Below are positions 1 through 8,842 of a DNA stretch of 43,274 nucleotides, piece after piece. The stretch is from positions 7,755-51,028 of the IMG/VR virus record IMGVR_UViG_3300000928_000109; one strand, given 5' to 3'. This stretch comes from a virus. Position 1 is the stretch's first letter, and every line of letters starts with the position of its first letter. Position numbers and translations under genes: made by a program. The notes beneath the pieces were generated by a model. It did not search any database. It saw only the letters and a list, made by a program, of their open reading frames with translations, and had not been told where the DNA came from.

Positions 1-182
1 CCCAAAATAAAATAGAATTTGTTTGGGATTGTTATATTAATTATATTAATGCCGATGGTGTTACTGATCCCTATTATTTTAACGAAAAGTTATACACATT
101 TGACCAGCATATTAATAATGGAAGTCATTTCATTACTTCCTTAAAATCTAAAATAAATGAAACTCATAGCTCACAGAGGTAA
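1..182 (+). CDS. C-terminal end of an unidentified protein (5' truncated)
   Basis: An open frame enters from the left edge (first full codon at position 3) and stops with TAA at 180-182, giving 59 residues of an otherwise unseen protein. The visible part is rich in Asn, Tyr and Ile, contains WDCYINYINADG and ends in HSSQR. The next gene starts inside it at 157, the same overlapping arrangement seen through the following 8 kb, so it is probably the preceding member of the same operon, perhaps another glycosyltransferase. Too little is visible to name it. Confidence 0.6.
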   Translation, partial: QNKIEFVWDCYINYINADGVTDPYYFNEKLYTFDQHINNGSHFITSLKSKINETHSSQR

Positions 183-603
183 TATCTCAGGACCTAACCC
201 CGAAAAAGAAAACCACCCAGATTACATTTTGGAGGCTATTCGTTTAGGTTATGATGTTGAAATTGATGTTTGGGTTGTAGAAGATAAGTTCAAATTAGGA
301 CACGATGAACCTACACATGATTTCCCATTTGGTCTAATTGATAAACACCATAATCAACTTTGGATTCATTGTAAGAATATTAAAGCCCTAGAAACTCTAA
401 AAGAATTAGACTCTATGGGTAGGCACATAAATTATTTTTGGCACGAAGAAGATACAGTAACATTAACAAGTAAAAATTATATTTGGGCTTATCCTGGTAA
501 ACAACCTATTAAAAACTCAATTGCTGTAATGCCTGAGATTTATAATGATAATGTTGAAGGTTGTTTAGGGGTTTGTAGTGATTATATTAAAAATTATGGC
601 TAA
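157..603 (+). CDS. Short glycerophosphodiester phosphodiesterase (GDPD)-like protein
   Basis: 148 residues. The GDPD catalytic pattern is complete in the N-terminal third: His6-Arg7 in IAHRGN, Glu35-x-Asp37 in VEIDVW, and His49-Asp50 in LGHDEP. In the family these residues bind a divalent metal and cleave glycerophosphodiesters to glycerol-3-phosphate and an alcohol. The protein is much shorter than the usual 220-250 residues, so the TIM barrel should be incomplete or compact. It has no signal peptide. It overlaps both neighbours (26 bp upstream, 8 bp downstream) at the head of a glycosyltransferase cluster, so a role on sugar or glycerol phosphates is plausible. The family call is good; activity is uncertain because of the length. 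Confidence 0.75.
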   Translation: MKLIAHRGNISGPNPEKENHPDYILEAIRLGYDVEIDVWVVEDKFKLGHDEPTHDFPFGLIDKHHNQLWIHCKNIKALETLKELDSMGRHINYFWHEEDTVTLTSKNYIWAYPGKQPIKNSIAVMPEIYNDNVEGCLGVCSDYIKNYG

Positions 604-1486
604 AAAAATAGTTTTAATTCAATCTCATTGTAATACCGAAGAAAAATTAAATTTTCTAATACAAAATATTACAACCCTAAAAACTAAGGGAATAGATGTT
701 TTATTATTCTCCCACATCCCAGTTCCTGAGGACGTGATTGAATTAACTGACTATTTTATATATGATAAAAGTAACCCCATTATGTGGGAAGAAAGACGTC
801 ATGTATATTGGATGACATTTGGCCCTGTTAAATTACTTAATACAGTCCCTGAATATGGTTGGGCCGTTTATAATCAAGTAATTAAAAGTAGTCAATTAGC
901 CCTACAACAGGATTATGATTATTACTATTTAATGTGCTACGATACTATTATAGATAATACAGTATTGACTTGTTTAGAATCCCCATCTCCCGCTATTACC
1001 TTTAAACATAAAAAACCTGATGGAGTTACGTTTGATGCTACATTAATTTTTTCTTGTTTTGACAAAGAAAATTTAACTAAATTAATTAACTCATTTGATA
1101 GAGATGAATACGCAGCAAACACTCATCTAATCACTGAAGGATATCTAAAATCCAAAATAGAATTAATCTCAGGTGAATTAAGTGATAAATTTGTTACTGA
1201 TCAATTCCATGAGAGCACAGATATTTTTAATTTAAACAATTATAATAATCAATTTAAAATATTTCTTAGTAATGAGGATGAATTTAGAGGTTTAGCTTAT
1301 GATGTTAAAACCGAATTTATTTTAATTGTAAACAATCAAGCATATACAATTAACGAGCATCAATTGTTAGATTTATCTAACCATAATCATATTAATAATA
1401 TAGGTTATCTCTTGGACGGAGAATATTATAATTTACTCCCCTCTTATAATAAATTGAGTGCTAGAAAAATAGAAATTAATGGCTAA
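596..1486 (+). CDS. Putative glycosyltransferase-like protein (GT-A-like)
   Basis: 296 residues from the ATG at 596, preferred over the in-frame ATG at 578 because it gives the ATGGCTAA stop/start overlap used by the neighbouring junctions. The N-terminus (KKIVLIQSHCNTEEKLNFL) looks like a Rossmann-type first strand and helix. A stretch around DYDYYYLMCYDTIIDN could supply a DxD-like metal/sugar-nucleotide site, as in GT-A folds. The rest is Asn/Tyr/Ile-rich with no recognised domain. Position beside six clearer glycosyltransferases supports the call. It could instead be a non-catalytic partner. Confidence 0.5.
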   Translation: MAKKIVLIQSHCNTEEKLNFLIQNITTLKTKGIDVLLFSHIPVPEDVIELTDYFIYDKSNPIMWEERRHVYWMTFGPVKLLNTVPEYGWAVYNQVIKSSQLALQQDYDYYYLMCYDTIIDNTVLTCLESPSPAITFKHKKPDGVTFDATLIFSCFDKENLTKLINSFDRDEYAANTHLITEGYLKSKIELISGELSDKFVTDQFHESTDIFNLNNYNNQFKIFLSNEDEFRGLAYDVKTEFILIVNNQAYTINEHQLLDLSNHNHINNIGYLLDGEYYNLLPSYNKLSARKIEING

Positions 1487-2426
1487 AAAGAAAATACCCT
1501 CTATTATTAGAGAAATTAAAAAGAATACTCCACCTGAAGTTGACTATAGCTATCAAAAGCAAATTTCATTTAGTCAATTTTCAATGTATACACAATGCCC
1601 ACACAAATGGGCTTTACAATACAGAGATAAACATAGGAAAACTGAAGTATCAATCCATATGACGTTTGGAACAGCGGTTCACGAATCATTACAATTGTAT
1701 TTAACTACAATGTATAATGAAAGTATTGCGGCTGCTGATAGAATTGATTTAGTTGGACATTTTGAGGAAACCCTTAGAAACCAATATAGAACCGATTACG
1801 AAAAAAACAATAAGGTTCATTTTAGCTCACCTGAGGAAATTAGAGAATTTTTTGCTGATGGAGTTGAGATTATAAATTATTTTAAGAAGAAAAAAGGACA
1901 ACATTTCTCTAAGAGAGGATGGCATATTATTGATTGTGAATTGCCTATCCAATTAACGCCTAATAATGCGTTTAGAAGCGTTATTTACCGCGGATTTTTG
2001 GACGTTGTATTGTATCATGAACCAACAAATACGATTAAAATTATAGATATTAAAACATCTACTCGTGGTTGGAAAGATAAAGATAAATCCGATGAGATTA
2101 AAAACCTCCAATTGGTAATGTATAAAAAATTTCTATCTGAACAATATGGTTTCCCAATCGATAATATTAATATCGAATACTTTATTGTTAAACGTAAGGT
2201 ATATGAGGATGGGGAATACCCTGAAAAACGTATCCAAATTCACGTTCCATCATCAGGTAGAAATAAATTAAATAAAGCATCAAAATTATTAAATGAGTTC
2301 ATTGAACGTGCCTTCCTAAAAGATGGTTCGTATAATATGGGACCACAATTAAAAAATCCATCAGCATGGAATTGTAGGTTCTGTCCATTTAATGACCAAC
2401 CTGAATTGTGTAATAAAAACCTATAG
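1479..2426 (+). CDS. Cas4/RecB-type PD-(D/E)XK nuclease with Fe-S-like cysteines
   Basis: 315 residues. The N-terminal motif SQFSMYTQCPHKWAL carries Cys40; GTAVHES is the family's conserved His motif; GFLDVVLYHEP followed by IIDIKTS gives the Asp and Asp-x-Lys of the PD-(D/E)XK core; LQLVMYKKFL fits the QxxxY motif. The C-terminus has Cys299, Cys302 and Cys311. One N-terminal and three C-terminal cysteines are the 4Fe-4S arrangement of Cas4, AddB and related exonucleases. No cas genes or repeats are nearby, so a phage recombination or DNA-processing exonuclease is likelier than a CRISPR role. It overlaps the previous gene by 8 bp. Confidence 0.85.
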   Translation: MAKKKIPSIIREIKKNTPPEVDYSYQKQISFSQFSMYTQCPHKWALQYRDKHRKTEVSIHMTFGTAVHESLQLYLTTMYNESIAAADRIDLVGHFEETLRNQYRTDYEKNNKVHFSSPEEIREFFADGVEIINYFKKKKGQHFSKRGWHIIDCELPIQLTPNNAFRSVIYRGFLDVVLYHEPTNTIKIIDIKTSTRGWKDKDKSDEIKNLQLVMYKKFLSEQYGFPIDNINIEYFIVKRKVYEDGEYPEKRIQIHVPSSGRNKLNKASKLLNEFIERAFLKDGSYNMGPQLKNPSAWNCRFCPFNDQPELCNKNL

Positions 2427-2466
2427 AAATAAGAATCTCTATATATGTATATCAAAACCTAATGTT

Positions 2467-2652
2467 ATGGCAAATAAAGATATGACACTAACAAGTGTTA
2501 AAATTAAAAGCGATCTATTCGAGACGTTTAAAATCGAGTGCGTAAAACGTAAATTTTCATTCCAAAAACTTGCCGACCGCGCTATCCATTTGTATCTTAC
2601 AGATGAGAATTTCCGTAAACAAATTACAGGACACAACGATTTAGATTTATAA
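2467..2652 (+). CDS. Small ribbon-helix-helix-like DNA-binding protein
   Basis: 61 residues from ATG 2467. An upstream in-frame start at 2392 would overlap the nuclease gene by 35 bp and is less likely. The pattern MTLTSVKIKSDLFETFKIE (short strand, then helix), followed by KRKFSFQKLADRAIHLYL, resembles ribbon-helix-helix proteins of the CopG/Arc type, which bind operators as dimers. No partner toxin is evident, so a regulator or nucleoid-type role is more likely than an antitoxin. The fold is read by eye from a short sequence. Confidence 0.6.
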   Translation: MANKDMTLTSVKIKSDLFETFKIECVKRKFSFQKLADRAIHLYLTDENFRKQITGHNDLDL

Positions 2653-2653
2653 A

Positions 2654-4093
2654 ATGATTGAAGGTTATATCCCAAAAGAGCAACGAAAAAACATTCTGTT
2701 GCTCACAGACGACATCCGTTTACAATCAGGTGTAGCTAATGTAGGTAAAGAAATTATCATTCATACCTCCCACAAATACAATTGGTATAACGTAGGTGGT
2801 GCAATTCAACACCCAGAGGTTGGTAAACTTTTTGATATTAGTGAAGATATTAATAAATTAAACGGTATTAATGACTCTAGTGTTAAAGTCCAACCCTATA
2901 ATGGATATGGTGATGCTCAATTAATTCGTCATCTAATGGAGACTGAGAAAATTGATGCTATTTTCTTAATTACGGATCCCCGTTATTTTACTTGGTTATT
3001 CCAAATGGAAAATGAGATTCGCCGGAAAATCCCTATTATCTATTTAAATATCTGGGATGATTACCCAGCTCCAATGTATAACAAATCGTATTACGAATCG
3101 TGTGATGCGTTGTTAGGGATTTCTAAACAAACCGTAAATATCAATAAATTAGTTTTGGGTGATAAAGCTCTAAATAAAGTTATTGATTACGTTCCACACG
3201 GAATGAACTCCAAATTCTATTACCCAATCGAATCAGGTTCACCTGAAAGTGAGGAAATGGAAAAAATCAAACAGCAGTTGTTTCCTAACGGTGAATCTAA
3301 ATTCACATTGTTTTTTAACTCTAGAAATATTCGTCGTAAATCTATCCCCGATACAATGTTAGCGTGGAAATATTTTATTGATGGTTTACCTGAGAATGAG
3401 GCAAATGAATGTTATTTTATTCTTCATACTGATTTAGTTAGTGATGCTGGAACTGATTTACTAGCAGTTAGAGATTATATTTTTGGTAGTGATTATAAAA
3501 ACATTATTTTCTCTACAAATAAACTACCAGCAAATAATCTAAACATCCTCTATAATATTGCTGATGCTCAAATTTTGTTAACATCAAATGAAGGTTGGGG
3601 TTTAACACTAACTGAAGCTATGTTAGCTGGAACCCCCATTATTGCTAATGTAACAGGTGGTATGCAGGACCAAATGCGTTTTGAAGATGAAGATGGTAAT
3701 TGGTTTACCCCAAGTGCTGATGTTCCCTCAAACCATACAGGCAAATATAAAAAACACGGTAAGTGGGCATTCCCAGTATACCCAAACAATCGTTCATTAG
3801 TTGGTTCACCCCAAACTCCCTATATTTGGGATGATAGATGTCGTCCCGAAGATGCTACAGAGCGTATTATGGAGTTGTATAATATGACTCGTGAAGAACG
3901 TAAAGCATTAGGTTTAGCTGGACATGAATGGGCTACAGGTGATGAGGCTAAATTCACATCTAAAAAAATGGGTGAAACTGTTATTAAAAATATTGAACAG
4001 TTATTTGCTACATGGAAACCCAGAAAGCATTATGAACTAATTAATGCTAATACAATCAAAGAAGATAAATTACCACATAAATTGTTATATTAA
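2654..4093 (+). CDS. GT4-type (GT-B fold) glycosyltransferase
   Basis: 479 residues. The N-terminal domain begins with KNILLLTDDIRLQSGVANVG, typical of a GT-B first domain that keeps a Gly-rich acceptor loop. The C-terminal nucleotide-sugar domain carries NSRNIRRKSIPDTMLAW and the E-x7-E motif EGWGLTLTEAMLAGTPII near residue 313, followed by TGGMQDQM. The family moves a sugar from a nucleotide donor to a glycan, lipid or protein. The donor cannot be read from sequence. It starts one base after the preceding stop and overlaps the next gene by one base. Confidence 0.85.
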   Translation: MIEGYIPKEQRKNILLLTDDIRLQSGVANVGKEIIIHTSHKYNWYNVGGAIQHPEVGKLFDISEDINKLNGINDSSVKVQPYNGYGDAQLIRHLMETEKIDAIFLITDPRYFTWLFQMENEIRRKIPIIYLNIWDDYPAPMYNKSYYESCDALLGISKQTVNINKLVLGDKALNKVIDYVPHGMNSKFYYPIESGSPESEEMEKIKQQLFPNGESKFTLFFNSRNIRRKSIPDTMLAWKYFIDGLPENEANECYFILHTDLVSDAGTDLLAVRDYIFGSDYKNIIFSTNKLPANNLNILYNIADAQILLTSNEGWGLTLTEAMLAGTPIIANVTGGMQDQMRFEDEDGNWFTPSADVPSNHTGKYKKHGKWAFPVYPNNRSLVGSPQTPYIWDDRCRPEDATERIMELYNMTREERKALGLAGHEWATGDEAKFTSKKMGETVIKNIEQLFATWKPRKHYELINANTIKEDKLPHKLLY

Positions 4094-5367
4094 TGAAGTC
4101 TACATTTGTTATAAGCTCCCCATTTGACACCTATTCAGGTTATGGGGCACGTTCTAGAGATGTAATTAAAGCTATTGTCGAAGCTGACAAATATAATGTT
4201 AAATTATTATCACAACGTTGGGGTGCTACTCCATTTGGTTTCTGTAAAGACAACCCAGAATGGGAATTTTTACTAGATTTAGTTATTCCACAACCCTTAA
4301 CTGAACAACCTGATATTTGGGCTCAAATTACAGTTCCAAATGAATTTCAACCAATTGGTAAATATAATATCGGGTTTACAGCCGGTATGGAAACTACATT
4401 GGTTCATGGTTCATGGGTTGAAGGTATGAATAGAATGGATGTTAATTTTGTTTCATCCGAGCATTCTAAAAAATCATTCTTAAATTCTACATTTGAAAAA
4501 CGAGATGCTCAAAATAATTTGTTGGGCACAACTAAACTTGAAAAACCTATTGAAGTTTTATTTGAGGGTATTGATTTAGATGTTTATAAACCTACTAATG
4601 AAATTTTTGATTTATCTGAGGTTAAAGAACAATTCGCCTATCTATTTGTAGGGCATTGGATGCAGGGTGATATGGGCGAGGACAGAAAAAATGTAGGTTT
4701 ATTAGTTAAAGCGTTTTATGAAACGTTTAAAAACAAATCAAATAAACCTGCTCTAATCCTCAAATCCTCATCATCAGGTGCATCGCATATGGATAGAGAT
4801 TCTATCCTAAAAAGACTTACAGCAATTCGAAATAGCGTTAACTCTAAAAATTTACCTAACATTTATTTGTTACATGGAGAGTTTACTAATGAGGAAATGA
4901 ACCAAATTTATAACCACCCCAAAGTAAAATCTATGATTAGTTTAACTAAGGGTGAAGGTTTTGGACGTCCGTTATTAGAATTTACAGCGTCTAAAAAACC
5001 ATTAATTGTTAGTGGTTGGAGCGGGCATATGGATTTCATTAAACCCGATTCAGCGATTATTATTGGTGGTAGTCTAACTAACGTTCACCCATCAGCAGTA
5101 GTTAAAGATATGATTTTAGCTGAATCACAATGGTTCTCTCCTAATCATGGGGAAATTGGACACGCGTTAAGAGATGTTTTTGAAAATTATAAAAAATATA
5201 AAGATTTAGGTAAAAAACAAGCTTATCATAGCACTACTAATTTTAGTTGGGATAAAATGAAGGAGTTATTAGATTCACGTTTGACAGAATTAATCCCTAG
5301 TTTCCCAAAACAAGTAGAATTAAAATTACCTAAATTAAATTTACCTAAATTAGAAAAAAATGGATAA
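4093..5367 (+). CDS. Second GT4-like glycosyltransferase
   Basis: 424 residues. The N-terminus has SSPFDTYSGYGARSRDVIKA, a GT-B Gly-loop, and the C-terminal domain has KGEGFGRPLLEFTASKKPLI near residue 287, a clear E-x7-E donor-binding motif followed by SGWSGHMDFI. It is arranged like the preceding 479-residue enzyme but diverged, so the two probably come from an old duplication or act in sequence. The tail is a Lys/Leu-rich repeat (KLPKLNLPKLEK). It overlaps the next gene by 8 bp. Confidence 0.82.
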   Translation: MKSTFVISSPFDTYSGYGARSRDVIKAIVEADKYNVKLLSQRWGATPFGFCKDNPEWEFLLDLVIPQPLTEQPDIWAQITVPNEFQPIGKYNIGFTAGMETTLVHGSWVEGMNRMDVNFVSSEHSKKSFLNSTFEKRDAQNNLLGTTKLEKPIEVLFEGIDLDVYKPTNEIFDLSEVKEQFAYLFVGHWMQGDMGEDRKNVGLLVKAFYETFKNKSNKPALILKSSSSGASHMDRDSILKRLTAIRNSVNSKNLPNIYLLHGEFTNEEMNQIYNHPKVKSMISLTKGEGFGRPLLEFTASKKPLIVSGWSGHMDFIKPDSAIIIGGSLTNVHPSAVVKDMILAESQWFSPNHGEIGHALRDVFENYKKYKDLGKKQAYHSTTNFSWDKMKELLDSRLTELIPSFPKQVELKLPKLNLPKLEKNG

Positions 5368-5797
5368 TCTAACAATTTGTGATAGATGTGGTAGCGATGC
5401 CTGCTACGTTCAGGAAGTTAATAGCCAAATCAAAAACTATATGTGTTACGGTTGTGGTTTTATTACTAATTCACTAATGAAACTCAATTCAGAATTCTTT
5501 AATGAACAAATGGAAATTTTACCTGAGTTGTATAAGGAATTAATGGGTGAAGATGAGGATACTAAATTGGTTTGGATGCCTAACACAGTAAACCTCCCAG
5601 AAAAAGGTATGGTATTTGCTGATGGTAATAGTAATTCTAATTGGGCGTGGGCAGCTGTAAAAGCTACTCCATTACAAGAAGGAGATAAAAAACTAACTGA
5701 AACTCAAACACACAAAATGGATATGGATACACTTAAACATTTTGCTGAAAACGATTATATTGGAGCATTAGATTATATTGGAGTATTTGAGGCATGA
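5360..5797 (+). CDS. Zinc-ribbon protein of unknown function
   Basis: 145 residues. The N-terminus has two CxxC knuckles, CDRCGSDACY and CYGCGF, that should form a zinc ribbon. The remainder is acidic with no recognised domain. It lies between two glycosyltransferases with overlaps of 8 and 4 bp, so it is co-translated with them. Zinc ribbons of this size bind nucleic acid or mediate protein contacts; which applies here cannot be told. Confidence 0.7.
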   Translation: MDNLTICDRCGSDACYVQEVNSQIKNYMCYGCGFITNSLMKLNSEFFNEQMEILPELYKELMGEDEDTKLVWMPNTVNLPEKGMVFADGNSNSNWAWAAVKATPLQEGDKKLTETQTHKMDMDTLKHFAENDYIGALDYIGVFEA

Positions 5798-6417
5798 AAA
5801 TAAGCTACGCAATTACGGTTTGTAATGAATTTTTAGAGATACAACGTTTAATTAATTTTCTTCTTACTAATAAACGTTCCGAGGATGAAATTGTAGTTTT
5901 ATATGATTCAAGGAACGGAGATAAACAAATAGAAACTTATCTTCGTAAAATGAATGTTGAAAAAACTTACTTTAGATGGTATTCCTACGATTTTGATGGG
6001 CATTTTGCTAATATGAAAAATTACCTAACAGGCCTATGTGAAGGTGATTATGTATACCAAATCGACGCTGATGAGATGGTTGACGAATACGTTCTTAGAC
6101 TACTACCCCAGATATTAGAAAACAATGATGTAGAAGTATTAAGAGTTCCTAGAATTAATACAGTTGAAGGCTTAACCCAAGAACATATTAATAAATGGAG
6201 ATGGCAAGTAAACGAACAAGGTTGGGTTAATTTCCCCGACTACCAGTGGAGAATTTACAAAAATAACGCGGGAATTACGTGGATAAATAAGGTTCATGAG
6301 GTACTTACTGGATATCGTTCTGTAGCTGCTTTACCTGCGGAAAAAGAATGGTGTTTGGTTCACCACAAAGACATTAAGCGACAAGAAAAACAAAATGAGT
6401 ATTACGCTCAGTTATGA
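5794..6417 (+). CDS. GT2 family glycosyltransferase
   Basis: 207 residues. It opens with ISYAITVCNEFLEIQRLI, the GT-A/GT2 nucleotide-binding start, and has DEIVVLYDS as the second strand. YQIDADEMVDEYVL gives the DxD motif. KNNAGITWINKVHEVLTGY is the region that contacts the acceptor in related GT2 proteins, and HHKDIKRQEKQNEYY lies near the end. The length is that of a minimal GT-A domain with no membrane segment, so it is a soluble cytoplasmic transferase. Confidence 0.82.
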   Translation: MKISYAITVCNEFLEIQRLINFLLTNKRSEDEIVVLYDSRNGDKQIETYLRKMNVEKTYFRWYSYDFDGHFANMKNYLTGLCEGDYVYQIDADEMVDEYVLRLLPQILENNDVEVLRVPRINTVEGLTQEHINKWRWQVNEQGWVNFPDYQWRIYKNNAGITWINKVHEVLTGYRSVAALPAEKEWCLVHHKDIKRQEKQNEYYAQL

Positions 6418-7205
6418 TTTTAAAAGAATTAATAAATAAAAGCTGGTATGGTTCTATAGGTTACCTTGAAAATAATTTAAGTGTATACCAATTTGAATCA
6501 TATCTACAATTTAATATTTCTACATTAAGGGAATATAAAGGACATATTTTTGCTTTTACTTATAAAGAATTTACTTATTCTCATTTAGAAAAAATAATTA
6601 CCAATCTACTTCCGGATGCTAAAATTATTTTACTACACGAAAATCGTGGGCACAATTTTGGCACTGCTGATTTAGATAACGCTATTTTTAATTATTGTAA
6701 AGAAAATAATATAGAATGGTTATGTAAAGCATCTAATGATATTGTCTTAGAGCCCCGAGTATTAGATATCCCAATTCAAGAAGCTGATTTTTACTATATG
6801 AATGGGATTGGTTATGGGGGAATGGTTAAATACGATTTTGATAACGAACGTATTATAAATGAGGATTTTTTCCCTCAAACCAACTTTTATTTTATAAATG
6901 TATCTAAAACAGATTATCTTAATAATTCAACTTACTTAGATGAAACTTATAAACATATTCAATCAATAGATAATTACAATGGTAAAATCTGGGAGTATAT
7001 TGAGGGATGGGAGTGTGAAGGGTTCTTAAGAAAATGTGTTAATAGAAACAAATTATCTAAATATCATTTGATTACACCCATAACTTATAGTAAATTACTT
7101 AAATTAATCAAACAAAATCGTATTCACGATTGTAGCCATAAAAATATTATGATTGAGGGTGTGTGTCACTTCCAATACCCAGATAATGTAGTAATTTACC
7201 CATGA
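6414..7205 (+). CDS. Putative GT-A-like glycosyltransferase
   Basis: 263 residues. ENRGHNFGTADLDNAIFNYC followed by LCKASNDIVLEP resembles the NxGxxxG...DxD part of GT2 enzymes, with Asn-Asp in the DxD position. GWECEGFLRKCV and GVCHFQYP occupy the acceptor end. The first 60 residues lack the usual opening strand, so the fold is less certain than for its neighbours. Four-base overlaps on both sides put it in the same transcript. Confidence 0.6.
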   Translation: MILKELINKSWYGSIGYLENNLSVYQFESYLQFNISTLREYKGHIFAFTYKEFTYSHLEKIITNLLPDAKIILLHENRGHNFGTADLDNAIFNYCKENNIEWLCKASNDIVLEPRVLDIPIQEADFYYMNGIGYGGMVKYDFDNERIINEDFFPQTNFYFINVSKTDYLNNSTYLDETYKHIQSIDNYNGKIWEYIEGWECEGFLRKCVNRNKLSKYHLITPITYSKLLKLIKQNRIHDCSHKNIMIEGVCHFQYPDNVVIYP

Positions 7206-7891
7206 GAATAATTTATAGAATATCAGATGCTGGTTATAAAAAAGAAAAACCAGCTTACATTGGTAATGAATCATGTTTAGCCAATGCCACTAAAGTATTT
7301 AATGATGCTGAGTGGAGTGTTATAGCAGATAATGTATCTGAACCTACTGAAAATATGATTCGTAAATATGTTACTGAGGATTCTATTAATTGGGTTTCTG
7401 TAGGTCATGGTGCTGGAACTTTTAATTTGGCATTAGATGAAGCTCTCACGTATGATGATGACGAAATAATCTATTTCATTGAAAACGATTATCTACATAA
7501 ACCTGAGAGTCAACAAATATTAGAAGAGGGATTTGAATTAGGAGCCTCATTTGTAGCATTATATGACCACCCAGACAAATATTTAGATCCATCTAAAGGC
7601 GGAAACCCTTATTGTGTAGGAGGAGCAGAAGATACCAGAGTGTATTTAACCGATAGTTGCCATTGGAAGATTACCAATTCAACTACAATGACATTTGCTG
7701 CTAAGGTATCTACACTAAAACAATATGAAAATACTTTAAGAAGTTTTACTAATGGGACTCATCCTAATGATTTTCAAATGTTCCTACACCTAAGAGACCA
7801 AGGTGGATTACTAATAACCTCAATACCAGGCTATGCTACACACGGAGAAACAGCTTGGTTATCACCCCTAACAGATTGGAAAAATGTTTAG
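7202..7891 (+). CDS. Putative GT-A-like glycosyltransferase
   Basis: 229 residues. The first strand is MRIIYRISDAGYKKEKP, GHGAGTFNLALDEAL looks like the helix before the metal site, and DDDEIIYFIENDYLHKP gives an END in place of DxD. EGFELGASFVALYDHPDKY and GNPYCVGGAEDTRVYL follow. The overall order fits a GT-A domain acting on a nucleotide sugar. It overlaps the next gene by 8 bp. No membrane segments or signal are present. Confidence 0.6.
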   Translation: MRIIYRISDAGYKKEKPAYIGNESCLANATKVFNDAEWSVIADNVSEPTENMIRKYVTEDSINWVSVGHGAGTFNLALDEALTYDDDEIIYFIENDYLHKPESQQILEEGFELGASFVALYDHPDKYLDPSKGGNPYCVGGAEDTRVYLTDSCHWKITNSTTMTFAAKVSTLKQYENTLRSFTNGTHPNDFQMFLHLRDQGGLLITSIPGYATHGETAWLSPLTDWKNV

Positions 7892-8660
7892 TGTAATTAT
7901 ACCCACATACAAAGAACCAGAATATCTGGACTTATGTCTTAAATCAGCATTTGCAGGACAAGACAATAAAAACGAAATTATTGTAGTTGTAGACGGATTC
8001 TATGAACTAAATAAACCAATTTTAGATAAATACCCAGATGTAGTAGTATTAGATTTAGGTGAAAATCAAGGTTTATCTGTAGCTACGAATTGGGGTGTTT
8101 ATAACGCTACAAACGAATGGATTTTAGTAGTAAACGATGATAATGTATTCCCAGAGAGTTGGGACACTAGATTAGAAATATTTCGTCAAAAGGGCGTTGT
8201 AATATCACCTAATCAAATCGAACCTAATCCATCTATGTTCCCCCAATTCCATATTAAAGACTTAGGTAAAACACCTGAAGAATTTAATTTATCTACATTT
8301 TGGGAGTATGAAATTCCATTATACAAACAAGCTGAATTAAATGGTTCTACTCTACCATTTATGATGAATAAATACGACTATTTAGCAGTTGGTGGTTGGG
8401 ATGTTATGTATCCTTCACCACACGTAGTTGATTGGGATTTCTTCCTTAAATGTGAATACGTTGGGTATTCTATGAAGCGTGTATACGTTCATTTCTACCA
8501 TTTTGCCGGCGCAGCCACGCGTAAAACCCGCGAACAAGACATGGAATCAACACGTAAAGAACTAGTAGCACATGAATTTTTTGCTAATAAATGGGATTCA
8601 CCTGCTGAGCATAACCATTTGGATAACTCAAAATTACTTCGTAAATTCAAAAATAATTAA
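7884..8660 (+). CDS. GT2 family glycosyltransferase
   Basis: 258 residues. A textbook GT2 start, MFSVIIPTYKEPEYLDLCLK, is followed by NEIIVVVDGF, the GENQGLSVATNWGV helix, and VNDDNVFPESWD as the metal-binding DxD-like site. GGWDVMYPSPHVVDWDFFLK is the acceptor-side ED motif region. It closes the run of overlapping glycosyltransferase genes; the next small gene is separated by 14 bp. Confidence 0.85.
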   Translation: MFSVIIPTYKEPEYLDLCLKSAFAGQDNKNEIIVVVDGFYELNKPILDKYPDVVVLDLGENQGLSVATNWGVYNATNEWILVVNDDNVFPESWDTRLEIFRQKGVVISPNQIEPNPSMFPQFHIKDLGKTPEEFNLSTFWEYEIPLYKQAELNGSTLPFMMNKYDYLAVGGWDVMYPSPHVVDWDFFLKCEYVGYSMKRVYVHFYHFAGAATRKTREQDMESTRKELVAHEFFANKWDSPAEHNHLDNSKLLRKFKNN

Positions 8661-8674
8661 AAATAGAGATAATT

Positions 8675-8842
8675 ATGACTTTAATCAAGAAAAAGTATTA
8701 CTTCTACTCTCGTGTCGACTCAGCTCAAGAACCAATTATGTCGGCTTATACCTTTAGTCGTTTAAAAGCAGCTAAATACTTTGCTGAATGTAAACAATTA
8801 CCTTTAAAAACATTTTTATCTATTTTTGCTATTTCAAAATGA
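8675..8842 (+). CDS. Small conserved-looking phage protein
   Basis: 55 residues from ATG 8675 to TGA 8840-8842, overlapping the next start by ATGA. It is basic and aromatic at the N-terminus (KKKYYFYSRVDS) with a central SAYTFSRLKAAKYFAECK helix. No function is recognised. The clean four-base junction with the following gene and the typical codon use support it as real. Confidence 0.65.
   Translation: MTLIKKKYYFYSRVDSAQEPIMSAYTFSRLKAAKYFAECKQLPLKTFLSIFAISK

Noticed and set aside
1479-2426. CRISPR-associated Cas4
   Set aside because: No repeats or other cas genes in the window; phages often carry such nucleases alone.
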